Origin: Candidatus Omnitrophota bacterium
GTDB lineage: Bacteria; Omnitrophota; Gorgyraeia; Zapsychrales; Fredricksoniimonadaceae
Reading direction: 5' to 3'
NCBI GenBank assembly: GCA_021731625.1
Contig: JAKFXC010000098.1
Coordinates: 1-39,571 of the forward strand
DNA length: 39,571 nucleotides
Positions 1-8,047 of this stretch are shown piece by piece. Position 1 is the first letter of the stretch. Each line of letters opens with the position of its first letter. The position numbers and the translations under genes were made by a program. Under the pieces are notes generated by a model. The model did no database searches, had not been told where the DNA came from, and worked only from the letters and a program-made list of their open reading frames with translations.

Positions 1-1
1 T

Positions 2-58
2 GAAAATAAACTCAAGAAAATTTTCAGATTGGCTAACAAACCATACAAGGATGGGTAA
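2..58 (+). CDS. 3' end of an unidentified gene (possible transposase tail)
   Basis: An open frame enters from the left edge and reads ENKLKKIFRLANKPYKDG before a TAA stop at 56-58. Only the last 18 residues are visible, so the family cannot be assigned. The basic, lysine-rich tail, the stop codon lying inside a repeated motif (GGGTAACATT), and a second copy of that motif 46 bp downstream together suggest the end of an insertion sequence whose transposase stops within its terminal binding sites. That is inference. It could equally be an ordinary gene tail or a chance open frame. Confidence 0.3.
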   Translation, partial: ENKLKKIFRLANKPYKDG

Positions 59-118
59 CATTACTTTTGAGGCATGGCTCCCACAAATTCGCCCCACAGG
101 GTAACATTTACTTATGAG
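53..118. repeat. Pair of imperfect direct repeats GGGTAACATT(T)ACTTnTGAG
   Basis: The motif GGGTAACATTACTTTTGAG at 53-71 recurs as GGGTAACATTTACTTATGAG at 99-118, 46 bp further on. The two differ by one inserted T and one substitution. The first copy contains the stop codon of the leftmost reading frame. Tandem short repeats just past a reading frame are typical of transposase-binding sites at an IS end, but the rest of the element lies outside the window. Confidence 0.5.
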
Positions 119-147
119 TCAACTGTCAAAGCCTTTTAGAGACTTAG

Positions 148-176
148 TTGCAAAAATGGCGTCGATCAGGTAGACT
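148..176 (+). promoter_or_regulatory. Sigma70-type promoter of the first large exported protein; probably leaderless
   Basis: TTGCAA (148-153), a 17-bp spacer and TAGACT (171-176) match a housekeeping promoter. The expected start point, about 7 bp past the -10, falls on or next to the A of the ATG at 183. No Shine-Dalgarno sequence lies in the intervening TTTCCTC. Confidence 0.5.
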
Positions 177-182
177 TTCCTC

Positions 183-3100
183 ATGATCAAAAGCAGTATT
201 TCAGCCGTGATTTTATTGGCTTTCGTGACAAACACAATGCCTCTGGGCCATGCCCAGGGCATCTCGGATCTACCGGTTCCAGGGGCCATGGTCAACTTAA
301 GCCCTGCCTATGAACCGGTGCTGATCAAGGGATTAAAGGTCGACCTGCAGGACCCCTTTAACTTTGATTTTATTGTCGACACCGGCCACACCGGCTTAAG
401 CCCCGCCGACCCCTTATTAAAGGAAGAGTCCCGTAAATTAATCAAATACTTTTTGGCGGCCATCACCCTGCCGGAGAAGGATTTATGGGTCAACCTTTCT
501 CCCTATGAAAAAGACCGCATGATCCCCGAGAATCTGGGGCAGACCGAAATGGGCCGCGACTTGCTGGCTCAGGACTACATTTTGAAACAATTGACCGCTT
601 CGCTGATTTATCCAGAAAAAGAGCTGGGCAAAGCATTTTGGGACCGGGTCTACGGCAAGGCCCGGCAGGTCTACGGCAGTGCCGAGGTCCCGGTCAATAC
701 CTTTCATAAAGTCTGGATTGTGGCGGAACGGGCGGATGTGTTTGAAAAAGCGGGGGCCGCGTATGTGACTGGGGCGCATTTGAAAGTCATGATGGACGAG
801 GACTATCTGGCACTGACTAGGAACGCCACCGGCGCAATCCCCTTAAGCGCTACGGCTGCCTCCCAAGTCATGCGCCAAATTGTCCTCCCGGAAATCGAAA
901 AGGAAGTCAACTTTGGCAAGAATTTTGCGCCTTTGCGGCAGATGTTTTATGCCATGATTCTATCCAGCTGGTACAAAATGGCGCTCAAAGACAGTATCCT
1001 CAGCCAAATTTACGGCAATCAGTCCAAAGTCAAAGCCGGTGTCAACGCCCCCAATCCTGTGGAGACCGCCCAAATTTTTGAACGGTATCTTGCGGCCTAT
1101 AAAAAAGGGGTGTTTAACTATATCAAAGAAGACCTGGACAAAACTCGCCATACGCCGGTGCCTAGAAAATATTTTTCCGGCGGGGCCAATCTGGCCATGC
1201 TGGCCAAGACCCAGGTCCTGCGGCGCCAGCGGGCGGCGGGGGTGTTTCCGCAAAGCGGGCGTTTGATTTCTATCAATACGAAATTACTTTTGGCCAATGA
1301 CCTGGCCATGGCCAAGGGCTCGGATGATTTGAGCAGACTGCTGGACGACGTCCAGGCTAAGATCGCGGCCCCGCAACAAGACGAGTTAGTCACCCTGCTT
1401 GCGGATTTGAGGCAGGCCTTGGCTGCCAAGTACCCAGGCGCGGCCCGCCGGATCAACGGTTATATGGACCAAATTTATACCCTCATCGGGGAGGAGTTTG
1501 CACCATTGGTGCAGGATTTGAGGAAAAAGCTAAGGCAAGAGGGCAGTGATGCGATCGAAGAGGAATTTGATTATCTGTTTTTAGCGCAATTGGATTTTTT
1601 GCAGAACATAATAGAAAATCAAGACGCTAAGGACGTAGTGGGGATATTTCACCAAATCGCCGTGGCCATCAAGCAGGGGGTTTTTCGTGGCCGGGAATAT
1701 GATTGGGCAGATTTTTTTGACAATTTTATTGTTAATGCCCCTATGGCCCTGCTTGTTTTGTTGAATTTTGAAAGAGAAATTCCGGCAAAACAGCGTTTTT
1801 CCGGCAAAGTGGTCATGGCATTGTTGGAGGGTTCGCAAAATGAGCTTGCGTTTCGGACCCGATTAGAGAGTTACCACAGGATCCGCTTAGCACACCGGGA
1901 CTTTTCTCCAGACAACATCCTGAAGCGGGTCAATGAGATGAGCGGCCGCGAATTAAGCCGCAAGGACTACCGTCCCGTTAGTAAAATGAGAGAGCATGCG
2001 ATGATCGCCGCACCTGTGAAGGACAACCGCCATGCCGATAGCCCCACTACGAAGGGCTATTCTAGGAAGGGATCCTCGGAGGCTGGTGAAGGACCGGATG
2101 CTGACTTTGACGATGCCATGACCACGGAAGGTTTATCGAAGGAAAAAATCAAATGGCTCGAGATAGGCCAAGAATATTATCCGTCGGTGGATGTTAAGCA
2201 TGTTCTCAAGCAGGTCAATAAGGCAACCACGAATCCAGGCATTATTAATATGGAAACAGGTAGTGTTCGTGGGGGTGTGATCCCCGTGCTGGCTGTGGCG
2301 CCGGCGGCCCTTACAGAGTATGAACGCGAGATATTGACCGCGCTCGTAGAACACAGGCTGTTTCCCAAGGGACTTGACGGGTTAGTCGAAGGGTTAGTAC
2401 CGGATTTTTTTAAATTGCATATTGTCTCAACCACTCAGGGGTCTTTTTGGGTCATGTCATTTAAGAGGAGCCCTCTTTCTGAAGCTGAAGCAAGGTTATT
2501 GGAACGTAAATTTGCGGTGGTCAAGGAACGCTACCAGAAGTTGTTCCGTGCTCTTCCAGACCCGGCTATGGCGTCAGAACTCCCAGGACCCGCCGACATT
2601 CAAGCGGCGGCTTGGAAAAGGTCCATAGGGGGTTTCAGACCGTGGGCCTGGAAAAAATTCACTCAACCAGATTTTCTCGAGGCCTATATAAAAATGGTCA
2701 ATTCCAAAGCTGCGGAACTGGGGGACATCGGCAGAATTAGGCAATTAATTCATAAGATTGCTAACGATGACAACTATGGTAAATTTGGTGGCCCGGGCCG
2801 TACGCACAATTGGACGGCCTTTATGACAAAATTTAACCGACCGAGAGACTTAGAAGACGTGCTGGAAGCCATTGTCACATTTGAAACAAACCAGACGGGG
2901 CATCAGTATAGCATTGACTTTCCCGAGGTTGAGCGTATTGTCATGGACGCCGAAAATGTCACGCAAGCCATGGCCCGTCTGGCTTTGCTGAACGCTGATC
3001 TTATGGGCAATTCTCGCCAAAGGTACAGCTACGAAGCGTTCATGGACAAACACCACTTCACAGCTTCGACCGGCCGCGAACCGGCCATGATTGCCGGTGA

Positions 3101-3290
3101 ATTTGACCCCGGCGGTATTGATTTAAACCGCGCCCGCATGCAGCTTAATGTGCAGAAGCAAGGCGCCGGGGTGCCCCGCCCATTTGACCCCATCATGCTG
3201 GAAAACATGCGCAAAGACCTCAAAGGCATGGATTTCGAGATCCGCAGCATGGCTCCCGTGGTTGATTTGCCCATGTTCATGGGTGTGTGA
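183..3290 (+). CDS. Large exported protein of unknown function, copy 1
   Basis: A 1035-residue protein with an N-terminal signal peptide (MIKSS, then a hydrophobic core, cleavage near GHA/QG at about 24-25), so it is exported. Residues about 45-360 align by eye with the product of 33515-36263: shared blocks include KGLxVD, FxFxxDTGxTGL, KYFLAAxTxP, YEKDR, TEMGRDLLAQDY, PVNTFxKVWIV, MxDEDYLA and PRKYxSGG. The middle and C-terminal parts diverge, but both copies end with a GGIDL motif. I recognise this as a family repeated in Omnitrophota but know no function. The DTG in the conserved block recalls aspartic proteases, but the surrounding sequence gives no support for that. It is monocistronic: its own promoter is upstream and a new promoter with a hairpin follows. 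Confidence 0.8.
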   Translation: MIKSSISAVILLAFVTNTMPLGHAQGISDLPVPGAMVNLSPAYEPVLIKGLKVDLQDPFNFDFIVDTGHTGLSPADPLLKEESRKLIKYFLAAITLPEKDLWVNLSPYEKDRMIPENLGQTEMGRDLLAQDYILKQLTASLIYPEKELGKAFWDRVYGKARQVYGSAEVPVNTFHKVWIVAERADVFEKAGAAYVTGAHLKVMMDEDYLALTRNATGAIPLSATAASQVMRQIVLPEIEKEVNFGKNFAPLRQMFYAMILSSWYKMALKDSILSQIYGNQSKVKAGVNAPNPVETAQIFERYLAAYKKGVFNYIKEDLDKTRHTPVPRKYFSGGANLAMLAKTQVLRRQRAAGVFPQSGRLISINTKLLLANDLAMAKGSDDLSRLLDDVQAKIAAPQQDELVTLLADLRQALAAKYPGAARRINGYMDQIYTLIGEEFAPLVQDLRKKLRQEGSDAIEEEFDYLFLAQLDFLQNIIENQDAKDVVGIFHQIAVAIKQGVFRGREYDWADFFDNFIVNAPMALLVLLNFEREIPAKQRFSGKVVMALLEGSQNELAFRTRLESYHRIRLAHRDFSPDNILKRVNEMSGRELSRKDYRPVSKMREHAMIAAPVKDNRHADSPTTKGYSRKGSSEAGEGPDADFDDAMTTEGLSKEKIKWLEIGQEYYPSVDVKHVLKQVNKATTNPGIINMETGSVRGGVIPVLAVAPAALTEYEREILTALVEHRLFPKGLDGLVEGLVPDFFKLHIVSTTQGSFWVMSFKRSPLSEAEARLLERKFAVVKERYQKLFRALPDPAMASELPGPADIQAAAWKRSIGGFRPWAWKKFTQPDFLEAYIKMVNSKAAELGDIGRIRQLIHKIANDDNYGKFGGPGRTHNWTAFMTKFNRPRDLEDVLEAIVTFETNQTGHQYSIDFPEVERIVMDAENVTQAMARLALLNADLMGNSRQRYSYEAFMDKHHFTASTGREPAMIAGEFDPGGIDLNRARMQLNVQKQGAGVPRPFDPIMLENMRKDLKGMDFEIRSMAPVVDLPMFMGV

Positions 3291-3307
3291 TCTAGCCAAT
3301 TCATTGC

Positions 3308-3336
3308 TTGATATCGCGGCTTAATAAATATATAAT
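3308..3336 (+). promoter_or_regulatory. Strong sigma70-type promoter for the trxA operon
   Basis: TTGATA (3308-3313), a 17-bp spacer and a perfect TATAAT (3331-3336) lie in the gap between the first exported protein and trxA. Transcription should start near 3343, immediately before the hairpin at 3347-3368, so that hairpin would form the extreme 5' end of the trxA mRNA. Confidence 0.7.
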
Positions 3337-3346
3337 TACTTAAAAG

Positions 3347-3374
3347 TCCCACGGTCGATGCCGTGGGATTGTGT
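3347..3374 (+). terminator. 8-bp GC-rich hairpin followed by a T-rich run, upstream of trxA
   Basis: TCCCACGG (3347-3354) pairs perfectly with CCGTGGGA (3361-3368) around a 6-nt loop and is followed by TTGTGTTTTGTTT. It looks like the intrinsic terminator of the preceding gene. Because a promoter precedes it, it may instead act as a 5' stabilising hairpin or an attenuator for trxA. The T run is interrupted, so termination may be incomplete. Confidence 0.55.
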
Positions 3375-3395
3375 TTTGTTTAGAAAGGAAACCCT

Positions 3396-3719
3396 ATGGG
3401 CGCCTTAAAGTTAGACGCAGCCAATTTTGAGCAGGAAGTATTAAAATCACCCACGCCGGTGTTGGTGGATTTCTGGGCGGAGTGGTGCGGGCCTTGCCGG
3501 GCCATTTCTGGGATCATCGATGAGCTTTCGACTGAAATGCAGGGAAAATTAAAGGTGGCTAAGCTCAACGTGGATGACCTGCCGGAATTGGCTGGAGAGT
3601 ACAATGTGATGTCCATTCCCACCATGTTGGTCTTTAAAGGCGGCAAACCGGTGGACCAGATCATCGGCGCCATGCCCAAGGAAAAATTGCTGGCCAAACT
3701 TAAAGTCCACGTAAGCTGA
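3396..3719 (+). CDS. trxA: Thioredoxin
   Basis: A 107-residue cytoplasmic thioredoxin with the canonical active site WCGPC at residues 30-34, the preceding VLVDFWAEW strand, and the cis-proline loop SIPT about 45 residues later. The length is normal for a single-domain thioredoxin and there is no signal peptide. It reduces protein disulfides using electrons from thioredoxin reductase, which is not in the window. The ATG is preceded by GAAAGGA at good spacing. It is the first gene of the run leading into panD, def and lipA and has its own strong promoter. Confidence 0.95.
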   Translation: MGALKLDAANFEQEVLKSPTPVLVDFWAEWCGPCRAISGIIDELSTEMQGKLKVAKLNVDDLPELAGEYNVMSIPTMLVFKGGKPVDQIIGAMPKEKLLAKLKVHVS

Positions 3720-3729
3720 AAGGGTATTG

Positions 3730-4086
3730 ATGCTTATTGAAGTTTTGAAATCCAAGATCGGACATGCCTCGGTCACCCAGGCAGAGTTGCATTACGAAGG
3801 CAGCATCACCATTGATGCCAACTTAATTAAGGCCGTGGGCATCATTCCGGGCGAAAAGGTGCAGGTGCTCAATGAAAATACCGGCTCCCGCCTGGAAACC
3901 TACGTGATTGCCGGCAACCCGGGCTCCGGAGAGATTTGTTTAAACGGCCCGGCAGCCCGCCATGGCTATATCGGCGATCGGTTGATTATTTTAAGCTACG
4001 CGCAGTGCGAGCCGCAAGAGGCCAGGCGTCTTCAGCCCCAAATCATTTATCTGGACAAAAGTAATAAAATAAAAAAAAGTAAATAG
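3730..4086 (+). CDS. panD: Aspartate 1-decarboxylase
   Basis: Makes beta-alanine from L-aspartate for pantothenate and CoA synthesis. The self-processing site is visible as YEGSIT, where cleavage between Gly and Ser generates the pyruvoyl cofactor. The N-terminal MLIEVLKSKIGHASVTQAEL and the GDRLIIL strand near the C-terminus are typical of the family, and about 118 residues is the usual length. I chose the ATG at 3730 over the TTG at 3727 offered by the ORF track because it fits the family and sits after GAAAGGG. The gene follows trxA by 10 bp and precedes def by 3 bp. Confidence 0.93.
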   Translation: MLIEVLKSKIGHASVTQAELHYEGSITIDANLIKAVGIIPGEKVQVLNENTGSRLETYVIAGNPGSGEICLNGPAARHGYIGDRLIILSYAQCEPQEARRLQPQIIYLDKSNKIKKSK

Positions 4087-4089
4087 GGT

Positions 4090-4623
4090 ATGTTAGGTTC
4101 CTTAAAAGTCAGACTGCTTGGCGATGCCTGCCTGCGGGCCAAATCCAAACCGGTCAAATCGGTTGGAGCGGTGGAGCGGATGCTGATTGCCTCCCTGTTT
4201 GAGACCCTGCAATCGCAGAAAGGCATTGGACTGGCGGCGCCGCAAGTGGGCATCAATGAGCAAATTTTTATCGTCGATACCGGCAAGGACACCTTTGCGG
4301 TCATTAACCCTAAAATTCTAAAGAGCATCGGCAGCGAGGTCATGGAAGAAGGGTGTTTAAGCATCCCGAACCTGCAGCTTAACATCAAACGGGCCAAGTC
4401 CATCGAAGTGAGTTTTATCGACGAAAGCAATCATCCGGTGCGGGCCCACTTAACCGGGCTGGCGGCGCGGGTGTTTCAACACGAATATGACCACGTGCAG
4501 GGCAAGTTGATCATCGATTATTTGCCGGCGGCAGAACAGAAAAAAATCCTGAAACTGATTAAAGACGGCGTGTACATCGGAAAGACCAAGGAGCATGCGC
4601 AAGTTAGCGCCGGAAAAATTTGA
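4090..4623 (+). CDS. def: Peptide deformylase
   Basis: Removes the formyl group from the initiator methionine of nascent proteins. All three catalytic motifs are present in order: GIGLAAPQVG (the GxGLAAxQ motif), EEGCLSIP (metal-ligand cysteine) and HEYDHVQGKL (HExDH, two metal-ligand histidines and the catalytic glutamate). At 177 residues it is a typical bacterial enzyme. Its last 29 bp overlap lipA, so the two are translationally linked. No methionyl-tRNA formyltransferase gene is adjacent. Confidence 0.95.
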   Translation: MLGSLKVRLLGDACLRAKSKPVKSVGAVERMLIASLFETLQSQKGIGLAAPQVGINEQIFIVDTGKDTFAVINPKILKSIGSEVMEEGCLSIPNLQLNIKRAKSIEVSFIDESNHPVRAHLTGLAARVFQHEYDHVQGKLIIDYLPAAEQKKILKLIKDGVYIGKTKEHAQVSAGKI

Positions 4624-5497
4624 AAGCGGGTTAGTCAAGCTGCCAGCCTGGTTTCACCAGGACTTGCCGGACATGCCCAAGATCAAGGCCATGAAAGAGG
4701 CCCTGCGCGGGGCGCATCTGCACACCGTTTGCGAAAGTGCGCATTGCCCGAACATGGGGCAGTGCTGGGGGCAGGGGGTGGCCACATTTATGATTTTAGG
4801 CGGCACCTGCACGCGGGCCTGCCGTTTTTGCGCGGTGCCGGCCGGCCATGCCGAGGCCGTTGATCCACACGAGCCGCAGCAGGTGGCGCAGGCGGTTGCC
4901 CGTCTGGGACTCAGCTATGTGGTGGTGACATCCGTCGCCCGTGATGATCTTCCTGATGAGGGGGCTGGACATTTTGTGGCGACTATCCAGGCGATCCGGG
5001 CCTTGCAGCGCAATGTGAAGGTTGAGACGCTCATCCCGGATTTTTCGGCTAAAGAAGAGTCGTTGATGGCGCTTAGCGCGGCAGCACCGGAGGTGCTCAG
5101 CCATAATATCGAATGCGTGCGCCGCATATCACCGGCCATCCGGCCCCAGGCCGCCCATGACCGGTCGTTGCACGTGTTGCGCCGTTTTCGCGCATTGACC
5201 AGCGGGGTTTTTATCAAATCGTCCTTCATGGTGGGTTTGGGGGAGAGCGAGCTGGAAGTCATGGGGCTGATGCGCGAGCTTAAAAGTGCCGGCTGCCAGA
5301 TTTTGACCATCGGCCAGTATTTGGCCCCCAGTCAAAAGAGGCGGCATGTGCCCGTCGAGCGGTTTGTGACGCCGGAAGAATTTGAACGCTGGCGCACGAT
5401 CGGCCTGGACATGGGTTTTAATTATGTGGAGAGCGGCCCCTTGGTCAGGAGTTCTTTTATCGCCGAGAAAGGCTATCGGGAGGCCCTCAAATCATGA
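4595..5497 (+). CDS. lipA: Lipoyl synthase
   Basis: A radical SAM enzyme that inserts two sulfurs into octanoyl groups on lipoyl-dependent enzymes. Both iron-sulfur motifs are visible: the auxiliary cluster motif CX4CX5C (CESAHCPNMGQC) and the radical SAM motif CX3CX2C (CTRACRFC). The conserved C-terminal RSS that caps the auxiliary cluster appears as VRSSFIAEKG. The 300-residue length is normal. The chosen ATG lies within def. No octanoyltransferase (lipB, lipM or lplA) is seen in the window, so the octanoyl donor enzyme must be elsewhere. Confidence 0.95.
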   Translation: MRKLAPEKFESGLVKLPAWFHQDLPDMPKIKAMKEALRGAHLHTVCESAHCPNMGQCWGQGVATFMILGGTCTRACRFCAVPAGHAEAVDPHEPQQVAQAVARLGLSYVVVTSVARDDLPDEGAGHFVATIQAIRALQRNVKVETLIPDFSAKEESLMALSAAAPEVLSHNIECVRRISPAIRPQAAHDRSLHVLRRFRALTSGVFIKSSFMVGLGESELEVMGLMRELKSAGCQILTIGQYLAPSQKRRHVPVERFVTPEEFERWRTIGLDMGFNYVESGPLVRSSFIAEKGYREALKS

Positions 5498-6489
5498 AGG
5501 AGCACCTGAAAAATTTTTATTCCTTTTTTTTGCGGTTCGGCATCAGCGGCATTCTTTTGGTGTGGATTTTCACCCACCTTGATTTTCAAGAGATCTGGAT
5601 GGTCATCAAAGGGGCGGACGCCAATTACATCATTGCCGCCGGCCTGGTTTTTTTCGCGATCAACTTCTTGATTTTATGGCGGTGGATGATTGTCATGAAG
5701 GCCCTGGATTTGAAATTCCATTGGAAGAGCGCCTTTCGCTGGTTTTTCTTTGGCCTGTTTTGGAATTTATGCCTACCCACCTCTGTCGGGGGAGATGTGA
5801 TCAAAGGCTTAGGCCTGTCCAAGGAGACCAAGCACAAGCCCAAGGTGTTCGCTTCCATTGTGCTGGATCGCCTTTCCGGTTTTAGTGGGATCGTGATCAT
5901 GTCCGGCTTGGCATTTGTGGGCGGACGGAGCGTCATCGAGAATCCCTGGATCATTGCCTCCATCGCTGCCATGGCCGCAGTTTCCTTGGTCCTGGTGATT
6001 GTGCTGTTTAACCACCGCGTGTTTTCCTGGGTCACCAAGGTGTTTTCGTTATGGCCGAAGGTCACGACGGCATTGATGAGCCTGCATTACGACATTGTGT
6101 TGATGAAAGGCAGGCAGAAAGAAACCGTATATATCATTTTGATATCCATCGCCGCGCAGGTCATGTTGGCCTTCGTCTTTTATTTGACCGCCAAAGGACT
6201 GCATCAAGACTTGCCTTTTAAATATTTTATTATTTTTTCTCCCCTGGTATGTGTGGCAACGGCCTTGCCTTCGATTGGCGGCCTGGGGATACGAGAGTAC
6301 AGCTGGGCCCATTTGTTGTTTGCCGTCGGAGTGGCCAAAGAAATAGGGGTGGGGTTGGCCATCATCAACTCTGGGTTTATGTACATGGTGGGCATCTTGA
6401 TGGGCGGGCTCCTTTATGTCATTGCATTATCTTCTGGACGGGTACAATATCGTCAAGCAAGCGCCCCGCACCTCCGGCCTCACCCTTGA
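5494..6489 (+). CDS. YbhN/LPG-synthase transmembrane-type membrane protein
   Basis: A 331-residue multi-pass membrane protein with about eight hydrophobic segments, overlapping lipA by ATGA. The blocks PTSVGGDVIKGLGL, a conserved DR in SIVLDRLSGF, and PSIGGLGIREYSWA are signatures of the lysylphosphatidylglycerol synthase transmembrane family (UPF0104, YbhN). The soluble aminoacyl-transferase domain of MprF is absent, so it is not predicted to aminoacylate lipids. The family may move or flip lipids or glycans, but the exact substrate cannot be read from sequence. Confidence 0.8.
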   Translation: MKEHLKNFYSFFLRFGISGILLVWIFTHLDFQEIWMVIKGADANYIIAAGLVFFAINFLILWRWMIVMKALDLKFHWKSAFRWFFFGLFWNLCLPTSVGGDVIKGLGLSKETKHKPKVFASIVLDRLSGFSGIVIMSGLAFVGGRSVIENPWIIASIAAMAAVSLVLVIVLFNHRVFSWVTKVFSLWPKVTTALMSLHYDIVLMKGRQKETVYIILISIAAQVMLAFVFYLTAKGLHQDLPFKYFIIFSPLVCVATALPSIGGLGIREYSWAHLLFAVGVAKEIGVGLAIINSGFMYMVGILMGGLLYVIALSSGRVQYRQASAPHLRPHP

Positions 6490-6922
6490 AGAGGGGCGGC
6501 AGCGGTTGCTCTCCTGGATCGACCAGTGTCGGCCGCAGGGCAGTGCACGCAACACTGTTACCGTGGTCTTCGACGGTGACAAAGGCCTGGGCACACATGC
6601 CGGGACTGCAGGCCCCCAAGCGTCGCTCGCCAGCGGACGGGTCATTTTTACCCACGGAGAAAGCGCCGACGACTACATTAAAGCGGAGGTGGAAAAAGCT
6701 GGCAATAAGAAAAGATGTGTGGTGGTCAGCGATGATAAAGATGTGCGGCTGTACACGCGGGCGCTGGGGGCCCAGGTGGTGCGGGTCAAAGAATTTGCGG
6801 GGGATTTATTCGGGAAGCCAAAGGTCCCGGGAAAATCAGGCGTCACTCCCGACGGTAAACACGTTTCTCTGAGCCAGGCGCACAAAATCAACAAAGAACT
6901 GGAAAAGATCTGGCTTAAATGA
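6416..6922 (+). CDS. YacP-like NYN domain ribonuclease
   Basis: A 168-residue cytoplasmic protein matching the YacP/Rae1 NYN (PIN-like) nuclease family. Acidic motifs appear in order: LLDGYNIVK near the start, VVFDGD, ESADDYIK in the middle, and VVSDDKDVR, which together form the usual metal-binding acidic site. Bacillus Rae1 cleaves mRNA on the ribosome, and a similar RNA-decay role is plausible here. The ATG lies 74 bp inside the upstream membrane protein gene, and the stop overlaps mlaE by ATGA. Confidence 0.8.
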   Translation: MSLHYLLDGYNIVKQAPRTSGLTLEEGRQRLLSWIDQCRPQGSARNTVTVVFDGDKGLGTHAGTAGPQASLASGRVIFTHGESADDYIKAEVEKAGNKKRCVVVSDDKDVRLYTRALGAQVVRVKEFAGDLFGKPKVPGKSGVTPDGKHVSLSQAHKINKELEKIWLK

Positions 6923-7689
6923 TTAAAATCATTAAAAATATGGGCGAGCGTGCGGCCTTCATCGGCGAAGCCATATTTTTTCTGGGCAGTATCGTTAAAG
7001 AAATTTTTCGGGGCCGCATCCGTTGGAATGAAGTGCTGGTGCAGATGTACGACCAGGGCGTGCGGTCGATTTTGATTGTGGTGTTGACGTCGCTGGCCTC
7101 CGGGATGGTTTTAGGTTTGCAAGGGTACATCACCCTGCAGCGGTTTGGGGCCAAGGAATTCATTGCCCGGTTGGTGGTGTTGTCGCTCGTCAGGGAGCTG
7201 AGTCCGGTGTTTACCGCGCTCATTTTTTCCGGTAAAGCCGGTGCCGGCATGACCGCCGCTTTAGGTACCATGAACACCAACGACCAGATCCAGGCCACCC
7301 GGGCCATGGGGGTCAACCCCATCGAATTCTTGGTGGTCCCGCGCTTTTTGGCCTGTGTGCTGGTGATGCCGGTGCTGGTCGTCATCTCTGAGATCGTTGG
7401 TATTCTCGGTGGGTATTTGATCGCGGTGAACGAAGCGAATTTGCCCGGCGTGTTTTATATCCGGGAAACCATCCAGTCGGTCACGTTCATCGATTTTTTA
7501 AGCGGGTACATCAAAGTCTTTTTTTTCTCGATCATTGTGGCCTGGATCTGCTGCTACCAGGGTTTTTATACCACCGGTGGTTCGCAGGGGGTGGGGCGGT
7601 TCACCACCAATGCCGTGGCGTATTCTTACATCAGCATCATTGTGTCCAACGTGGTGTTAACGAAAATTATTTTAACCTTATGGGGTTAA
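6919..7689 (+). CDS. mlaE: MlaE-type ABC transporter permease
   Basis: A 256-residue inner-membrane permease of the MlaE family. Family blocks include LVLSLVRELSPVFTALIFSGKAGAGMTAALGTM, the conserved E in the QATRAMGVNPIEFLVVPRF loop, and several hydrophobic helices. With MlaF and MlaD encoded just downstream it forms the core of an MCE system that moves phospholipids between inner and outer membranes. The order here is E, a lipoprotein, F, D. No mlaC, mlaB or mlaA is in the window. Confidence 0.92.
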   Translation: MIKIIKNMGERAAFIGEAIFFLGSIVKEIFRGRIRWNEVLVQMYDQGVRSILIVVLTSLASGMVLGLQGYITLQRFGAKEFIARLVVLSLVRELSPVFTALIFSGKAGAGMTAALGTMNTNDQIQATRAMGVNPIEFLVVPRFLACVLVMPVLVVISEIVGILGGYLIAVNEANLPGVFYIRETIQSVTFIDFLSGYIKVFFFSIIVAWICCYQGFYTTGGSQGVGRFTTNAVAYSYISIIVSNVVLTKIILTLWG

Positions 7690-7690
7690 C

Positions 7691-8047
7691 ATGATCAAAT
7701 GTGCAGACGGACGATTCTTGGCGTGCGCAGCGGCAGGGCTCATTTTGACCCTGGGCGGATGCGCGGGTTCCACCCGCGGTAACAGCGGCCAATTGCAAAG
7801 CTATCCGGCCCCGCTCATTGAAGCAGGGTGGATCCGCAACGGCGAGCCCATCATTTATGAGGGGAAAGAATGGTACCCGGCCCGCGACGTGGAAAACCTC
7901 CTGGACAATGAAGTTTTTCAGATCGGGGAATACCGCGGCGTGCAGATCTTTGTGGACAAAATCGACATCAAGCCCTACGAACGGTTGTACACCAAGTTTG
8001 CCAAGGGCAAATACCGCTACTTTCAAAGGCGTCCGGTCCATGATTAA
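7691..8047 (+). CDS. Small lipoprotein embedded in the mla operon, function unknown
   Basis: A 118-residue protein with a type II signal peptide: a hydrophobic stretch ending in the lipobox LGGC at about residues 21-24, followed by a small polar linker. The mature part has EPIIYEGKEWYPARDVENLL and a basic C-terminus (KGKYRYFQRR). I recognise no domain. It begins one base after mlaE and overlaps mlaF by 8 bp, so it is probably made with the transporter and anchored in a membrane beside it. A periplasmic accessory role is inference from position only. Confidence 0.8.
   Translation: MIKCADGRFLACAAAGLILTLGGCAGSTRGNSGQLQSYPAPLIEAGWIRNGEPIIYEGKEWYPARDVENLLDNEVFQIGEYRGVQIFVDKIDIKPYERLYTKFAKGKYRYFQRRPVHD

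Noticed and set aside
355-390. DTG in the exported proteins as an aspartic protease site
   Set aside because: The second copy has DSGDTG, and neither copy has a second matching aspartate motif or the hydrophobic-hydrophobic-Gly pattern of pepsin-like or retropepsin folds.
1885-1925. HRDFSPDNIL in the first exported protein, matching a kinase catalytic loop
   Set aside because: No DFG-like motif follows within the next 15-35 residues, and the preceding residues lack a hinge or helix pattern. It could be a decayed kinase remnant but is most simply a chance match. The kinase claim is limited to copy 2.
6249-6872. 207-residue plus-strand ORF across the YbhN-like and NYN genes
   Set aside because: It is an alternative frame of two genes with clear motifs in their own frames. 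Its composition is rich in W, R and C, which is unlike a real protein here.
7818-8039. Long N-terminal extension of MlaF in the ORF track
   Set aside because: It reads the lipoprotein gene in a different frame. ATG 8040 gives the normal ABC start.
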